A DNA stretch of 64,000 nucleotides from JBQLZQ01 sp052168355 (GTDB lineage Bacteria > Pseudomonadota > Alphaproteobacteria > DSM-16000 > Inquilinaceae), in contig JBQLZQ010000020.1 of the NCBI GenBank assembly GCA_052168355.1, positions 23,755-87,754 of the forward strand. Direction: 5' to 3'. The notes under the pieces are model-generated. The model made no database searches and was not told where the DNA came from. It saw only the letters and a program-made list of their open reading frames with translations. Shown one piece after another: positions 60,873 to 64,000 of this stretch (position 1 is its first letter; every line of letters starts with the position of its first letter). Both the position numbers and the translations under genes were made by a program.

Positions 60873-61634
60873 ATGGTCCGCCTTTCGCAGACTGCTCGAC
60901 ATTTGGGCGCGGTCCGTCCCGCAGCGCTTGTGGTAGCCGCGCTCCTGTTCAGCAGCCCATCCGCCGCAGTTTCACAGCAGACCGTCGACGTTTCAGCCGA
61001 CGCGCAGGCGACAATCAACGGGGCAGCGATCGACGTCTACATTGCGGAAGCGGCGCAGCGCTTCGCCATTCCCGAGCGGTGGATACGCGCCGTCATGCGG
61101 GCCGAAAGCGCGAACGATCCGCTCGCCGTCAGCAGCGCCGGGGCCATGGGCTTGATGCAGATCATGCCCAGAACCTGGGACGAACTGCGCGCCCGCTACG
61201 ATCTCGGCGAGGATCCGTTCGACCCCCGCGACAACATCTTGGCGGGCGCCGCCTACATGCGCGAAATGTACGACCGCTTCGGCGCGCCGGGGTTTCTCGC
61301 AGCCTACAATGCGGGACCGGAGCGTTACGCCGAGCACCTCGCGACCGGCCGCCCGCTGCCGCGCGAAACCCGCGCCTATGTCACCGCCCTGGCGCCCGTC
61401 GTCACCGGCGCGCCGACAGTTCCTCCGCAGAGCGAGCGCACGACGATTGTCGTCGATTGGCGCGCCGCACCGCTCTTCGTCGCGCGGATCGATCGGCGTT
61501 CAGGTGACCAACCAAGCGCCGATGAGCAAGCATCCGATGGACCGTCAGCCCAGCCCGCGCTCTTAAATCTCGTACAGCCTGAAGAGCGCCCGACAGGTCT
61601 CTTCGTCCGGCCCCAGGCGGGGGAATCGCAATGA
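60873..61634 (+). CDS. Lytic transglycosylase (VirB1-like)
   Basis: The exported protein of 253 residues has a signal peptide (to about residue 33, ending AAVSQQ) and an SLT domain. The catalytic Glu lies in IRAVMRAESANDPLAVSSAGAMGLMQIMPRTW, and the DNILAGAAYMREMYDRFGAPGFLAAYNAGPERY motif follows. It opens the peptidoglycan for the mating apparatus. A Pro/Ser-rich tail follows the domain. Head of the transfer operon together with TraF. Confidence 0.92.
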   Translation: MVRLSQTARHLGAVRPAALVVAALLFSSPSAAVSQQTVDVSADAQATINGAAIDVYIAEAAQRFAIPERWIRAVMRAESANDPLAVSSAGAMGLMQIMPRTWDELRARYDLGEDPFDPRDNILAGAAYMREMYDRFGAPGFLAAYNAGPERYAEHLATGRPLPRETRAYVTALAPVVTGAPTVPPQSERTTIVVDWRAAPLFVARIDRRSGDQPSADEQASDGPSAQPALLNLVQPEERPTGLFVRPQAGESQ

Positions 61635-61866
61635 TCGCCCCAATCGGAGTCTGGCGCACGACAGCGTGCATCGTCGCATCCCCGGTCGGAATGCAACACA
61701 CGGAGAGTGGAACAACGGCAGGAGGGCAAGATAAAAGGCCGGGCGCGCGAGGCGGCTACGGCGTTGTTGTTGTTGGGTTTTTCGCACGCCGCACAACGGG
61801 CGACAGTGCCGCCCATACCGCTAGCGCTCTGATTTTCCTGCCGTTTTGCCGTGCCACTCGGCCAGC
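61635..61866. other. Probable origin-of-transfer region (oriT)
   Basis: This 232-bp gene-free stretch lies between the transglycosylase and relaxase genes, where oriT of related ICEs is found. It has nested inverted repeats GGCGGC (61751-61756) / GCCGCC (61808-61813) and CGTTGT (61762-61767) / ACAACG (61793-61798) around a GTTGTTG/T-rich loop. An 8-bp palindrome CGCTAGCG follows near 61,820. Short open frames here are not coding. Confidence 0.5.
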
Positions 61867-63639
61867 ATGGGCCGTTTCGCCGTGAGCGGGCGCGGCGACG
61901 ACATCCGCATCCGCCCGGGCCGTATCCGCGAAAAGGGAACACCGGGCCGGAAGGCGAAGAGCTTCGTCGGCCAGGTCATGCGCGCGGCCAAGAAGGCGGG
62001 GCATACCGGCCATCGCTTCCGATCCTCCGGTGGACGCGCCGGACGATCGACCTTCGGCCGCGGTCGCTTCGTCAACGTCTCGCGCGGCCTCGCCCGGACG
62101 CAGCGCCGCGTCATCGTCAACGCACGGATCGTGCGCCATCGCGGACAGAAGTTCCGGTCGGCGCCGCTGGCCAAACACATCGACTATCTCAAGCGCGAGG
62201 GGGTCACCAAGGACGGCCGCGATGCGGCGATGTTCGACAAGGAGCACGACACCGCCGACGATCGCGCCTTCGCCGCGAGCACCGAAGACGACCGTCATCA
62301 TTTCCGCTTCATCGTCTCGCCCGAGGACGCGGTTCAGATGGAGGACCTGCGCGGCTTCACACGCGACCTGATGAGCCAGGCCGAACGGGACCTCGGGACC
62401 GAGCTCGACTGGGTCGCGGTGGAACACTGGAACACCGACAACCCGCATGTGCATGTGCTCGTGCGCGGGAAGGCCGATAACGGGAAAGATCTCGTCATCG
62501 CGCGCGATTACATCTCATCCGGACTGCGGGGACGCGCCGAGCAACTGGTCGAACTCGAGCTCGGGCCGCGCAGCGAGAAGGAGATCGCGGCAGGCCTCGA
62601 CAAGGAGGTCGAAGCCGAACGATGGACGGGGCTCGACCGGGCCCTGCGCAGCCTCGGCGATGACAATGGCGGCGTCGCCGACTTGCGCCCCGGATCGCCC
62701 GAACCGCAAGACCCCGATCTGCGCCGGCGGCTGATCGGCCGCGCACAGACGCTCGAACGGCTCGGCGTCGCCGACAAGCTCGCCCCGGCGGTCTGGACGA
62801 TGAAGCCCGGTGCCGAGCAGACACTGCGCGATCTCGCCACGCGCGGCGACATCATCAAGACCATGCATCGCGCGATGGGGAGCGGCGCCGAACGGTCGCT
62901 GGCCGACTTCGCGATCCAGGCCGACCCGGCCGAACCGATCCTCGGGCGGCTGGTCGACCGCGGCCTGCATGACGAACTGAAGGGCGAGGCCTATGCCGTC
63001 ATCGACGGCGTCGACGGGCGCGTCCACCACCTGCGTTTTTCCGATCTCGACATGACAGGAGACACGCCCGTCGGTGGCATCGTCGAGTCGCGGAGCTGGA
63101 CCCCGCGCGAAGGCGGCCGTCCGCGTCTGTCGCTGGTCGGTCGATCGGACCTCACGCTGGAAGCGCAGGTGTCGGCCGACGGCGCGACCTGGCTCGACCG
63201 GCTCCAACTCGCCCGCGAGCGCGCGCCGCTCGGTGCGAGCGGCTTCGGCGCCGAGGTGTCCGCCGCGCTCGAACGGCGCATCGATCATCTGGCGGCGGAG
63301 GGTCTCGCCACACGACAGGCCGGCCGCGTCAGCTTCTCTCGCGATCTTCTGAAGACGCTGCGCGAGCGAGACCTCGCGGTCGCCGGCGCGAAGCTCGAAG
63401 CCGAGACGGGATTGAAGCGGCAGAAGAGCGGCGACGGCGAGACCATCGCCGGCGTCTATCGCCAGCGCCTCGATCTCGCCTCGGGCCGCTTCGCCATGCT
63501 CGATAATGGCCTCGGCTTCGAACTCGTGCCCTGGAAGCCGCAACTCGAAAAACATCTCGGCCAGAGCGTGACCGGCACGATGACCCCGGGCGGCGGCGTC
63601 GACTGGTCGCTCGGCCGCAAACGCGGCCTGACGCTTTGA
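61867..63639 (+). CDS. DUF3363 relaxase (RlxS/VirD2-like)
   Basis: The protein of 590 residues is the relaxase that should nick oriT and pilot the strand. The HUH-type motif is EHWNTDNPHVHVLVRG, preceded by the HIDYLKREG region containing a possible nucleophilic Tyr. The C-terminal half is DUF3363 (GGRPRLSLVGRSDLTLEAQVS, ASGRFAMLDNGLGFELVPW). An N-terminal basic, Arg-rich stretch (GRKAKSFVGQVMRAAKKAG) suits DNA binding. The ATG at 61867 is favoured over the TTG at 61846. Confidence 0.88.
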   Translation: MGRFAVSGRGDDIRIRPGRIREKGTPGRKAKSFVGQVMRAAKKAGHTGHRFRSSGGRAGRSTFGRGRFVNVSRGLARTQRRVIVNARIVRHRGQKFRSAPLAKHIDYLKREGVTKDGRDAAMFDKEHDTADDRAFAASTEDDRHHFRFIVSPEDAVQMEDLRGFTRDLMSQAERDLGTELDWVAVEHWNTDNPHVHVLVRGKADNGKDLVIARDYISSGLRGRAEQLVELELGPRSEKEIAAGLDKEVEAERWTGLDRALRSLGDDNGGVADLRPGSPEPQDPDLRRRLIGRAQTLERLGVADKLAPAVWTMKPGAEQTLRDLATRGDIIKTMHRAMGSGAERSLADFAIQADPAEPILGRLVDRGLHDELKGEAYAVIDGVDGRVHHLRFSDLDMTGDTPVGGIVESRSWTPREGGRPRLSLVGRSDLTLEAQVSADGATWLDRLQLARERAPLGASGFGAEVSAALERRIDHLAAEGLATRQAGRVSFSRDLLKTLRERDLAVAGAKLEAETGLKRQKSGDGETIAGVYRQRLDLASGRFAMLDNGLGFELVPWKPQLEKHLGQSVTGTMTPGGGVDWSLGRKRGLTL

Positions 63640-63661
63640 GCCGCCGACCGGAGAAAACCCC

Positions 63662-64000
63662 ATGACGAAACGCGACGTCCAATCCCCCGCCACCAAGATC
63701 CTCTGGGGTCAGATACTGATCGTCAGCCTGGTCGCGCTGCTCTTCGTCTGGGCCGCGACGCAGTGGACCGCCTGGCGGCTCGGCTTCCAACCGGAGCTCG
63801 GCGAGCCATGGTTCGCCTTCTTCGAATGGCCGGTTTATATCCCGCCCGCCTTTTTCTGGTGGTGGTACTGGTACGACGCCTATGCGCCGCGGGTCTTCGT
63901 CGAAGGCGCGATCATCGCCGGCGCCGGCGGCATCATGTCGATCGTCGTCGCCATCTTCCTGTCCGTGCTGCGCGCCCGCGAGGCCTCGGACGTCACCACC
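63662..64000 (+). CDS. traG: TraG/VirD4-type coupling protein, 3' end cut by the window
   Basis: The first 113 residues are visible. They show two membrane segments (residues about 13-32 and 80-105) with a Trp/Tyr-rich periplasmic loop containing EWPVYIPPAFFWWWYWYD, as in TraG/VirD4 coupling proteins of this ICE family. The ATPase domain lies beyond the edge. GGAG precedes the ATG at 63662, and the gene follows the relaxase by 22 bp. Confidence 0.88.
   Translation, partial: MTKRDVQSPATKILWGQILIVSLVALLFVWAATQWTAWRLGFQPELGEPWFAFFEWPVYIPPAFFWWWYWYDAYAPRVFVEGAIIAGAGGIMSIVVAIFLSVLRAREASDVTT

Larger units (their letters stand above)
37912..64000. mobile_element. Integrative and conjugative element, left part, integrated at tRNA-Ser
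   Basis: From the tRNA to the window edge the gene set is that of an alphaproteobacterial ICE: a site-specific recombinase at the tRNA; DUF932, ParB, Toprim, DUF2493 and DUF736 backbone proteins; the QseC/QseM/FseA-like excision switch; an RdfS-like excisionase; and DUF2840, TraF, lytic transglycosylase, DUF3363 relaxase and TraG. Cargo includes a TumE/TumA-like pair, a DNA-modification block, a UvrD-like helicase and an abortive-infection-like gene, several of them visibly lower in GC. The mating-pair genes (trb) and right attachment site should lie beyond 64,000. Confidence 0.88.

Noticed and set aside
37912..64000. CRISPR array or prophage structural genes in the element
   Set aside because: No regularly spaced repeats and no capsid, terminase or tail genes were seen; the gene set is conjugative.

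Overview
The window is about 64 kb of high-GC DNA from an alphaproteobacterium, most likely of the Rhodospirillales. The evidence is the TamA/TamB pair, an FzlA-like glutathione-transferase fold, PleC/DivJ-type histidine kinases, a PAS_5-type protein, a DUF2937 protein and the classical thrS-infC-rpmI-rplT-pheS-pheT cluster. Genus and species cannot be fixed from the sequence.

Positions 1-37,853 look like ordinary chromosome. In order they hold: the 3' part of hpd; tamB/tamA; typA; a Tat-type dienelactone hydrolase; PilZ and DUF2937 proteins; two convergent sensor kinases; msrB; a PuuE-like deacetylase; PAS and Nudix proteins; a TIGR01244-like phosphatase; malonyl-CoA synthetase; a TSUP permease; fzlA; a TPR protein; an SDR epimerase; lepA; a DMT exporter; the translation cluster (infC with an ATA start); two glycosyltransferases; a hydrolase; and a tRNA-Ser(GGA).

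From the 3' end of tRNA-Ser (about 37,912) to the right edge lies the left part of an integrative and conjugative element (ICE) of the alphaproteobacterial type known from the Mesorhizobium symbiosis islands. A large serine recombinase gene reads out of the tRNA and is translationally chained to a TumE/TumA-type toxin-antitoxin pair. Next comes a lower-GC cargo block. It has an RHH regulator, a C5 cytosine methyltransferase and an HhH-GPD glycosylase on one strand, and converging on them a tightly overlapping sigma-factor-like / ParB-like / SNF2-helicase operon. I regard this block as the best candidate for an undescribed modification or defence system.

The ICE backbone follows: DUF932, ParB, Toprim, DUF2493 and DUF736, with repeated structured leaders and repeated operator-like dyads between the genes. 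Then comes a module matching the QseC/QseM/FseA excision switch: a divergent Xre regulator and a small DUF2285 protein separated by two operator-like palindromes, then a DUF6499/DUF2285 protein split over two frames that are rejoined by a +1 shift at TTT-C. An abortive-infection-like gene, an RdfS-like excisionase, DUF2840, TraF, a lytic transglycosylase, a probable oriT, a DUF3363 relaxase and the start of TraG/VirD4 complete the window. The inferred logic is: QseC and QseM hold FseA in check; FseA, made in small amounts by frameshifting, switches on rdfS and the transfer operon; TraF, the transglycosylase, relaxase and TraG transfer the element; TumEA stabilises it; and the cargo modules probably protect the host or the element.
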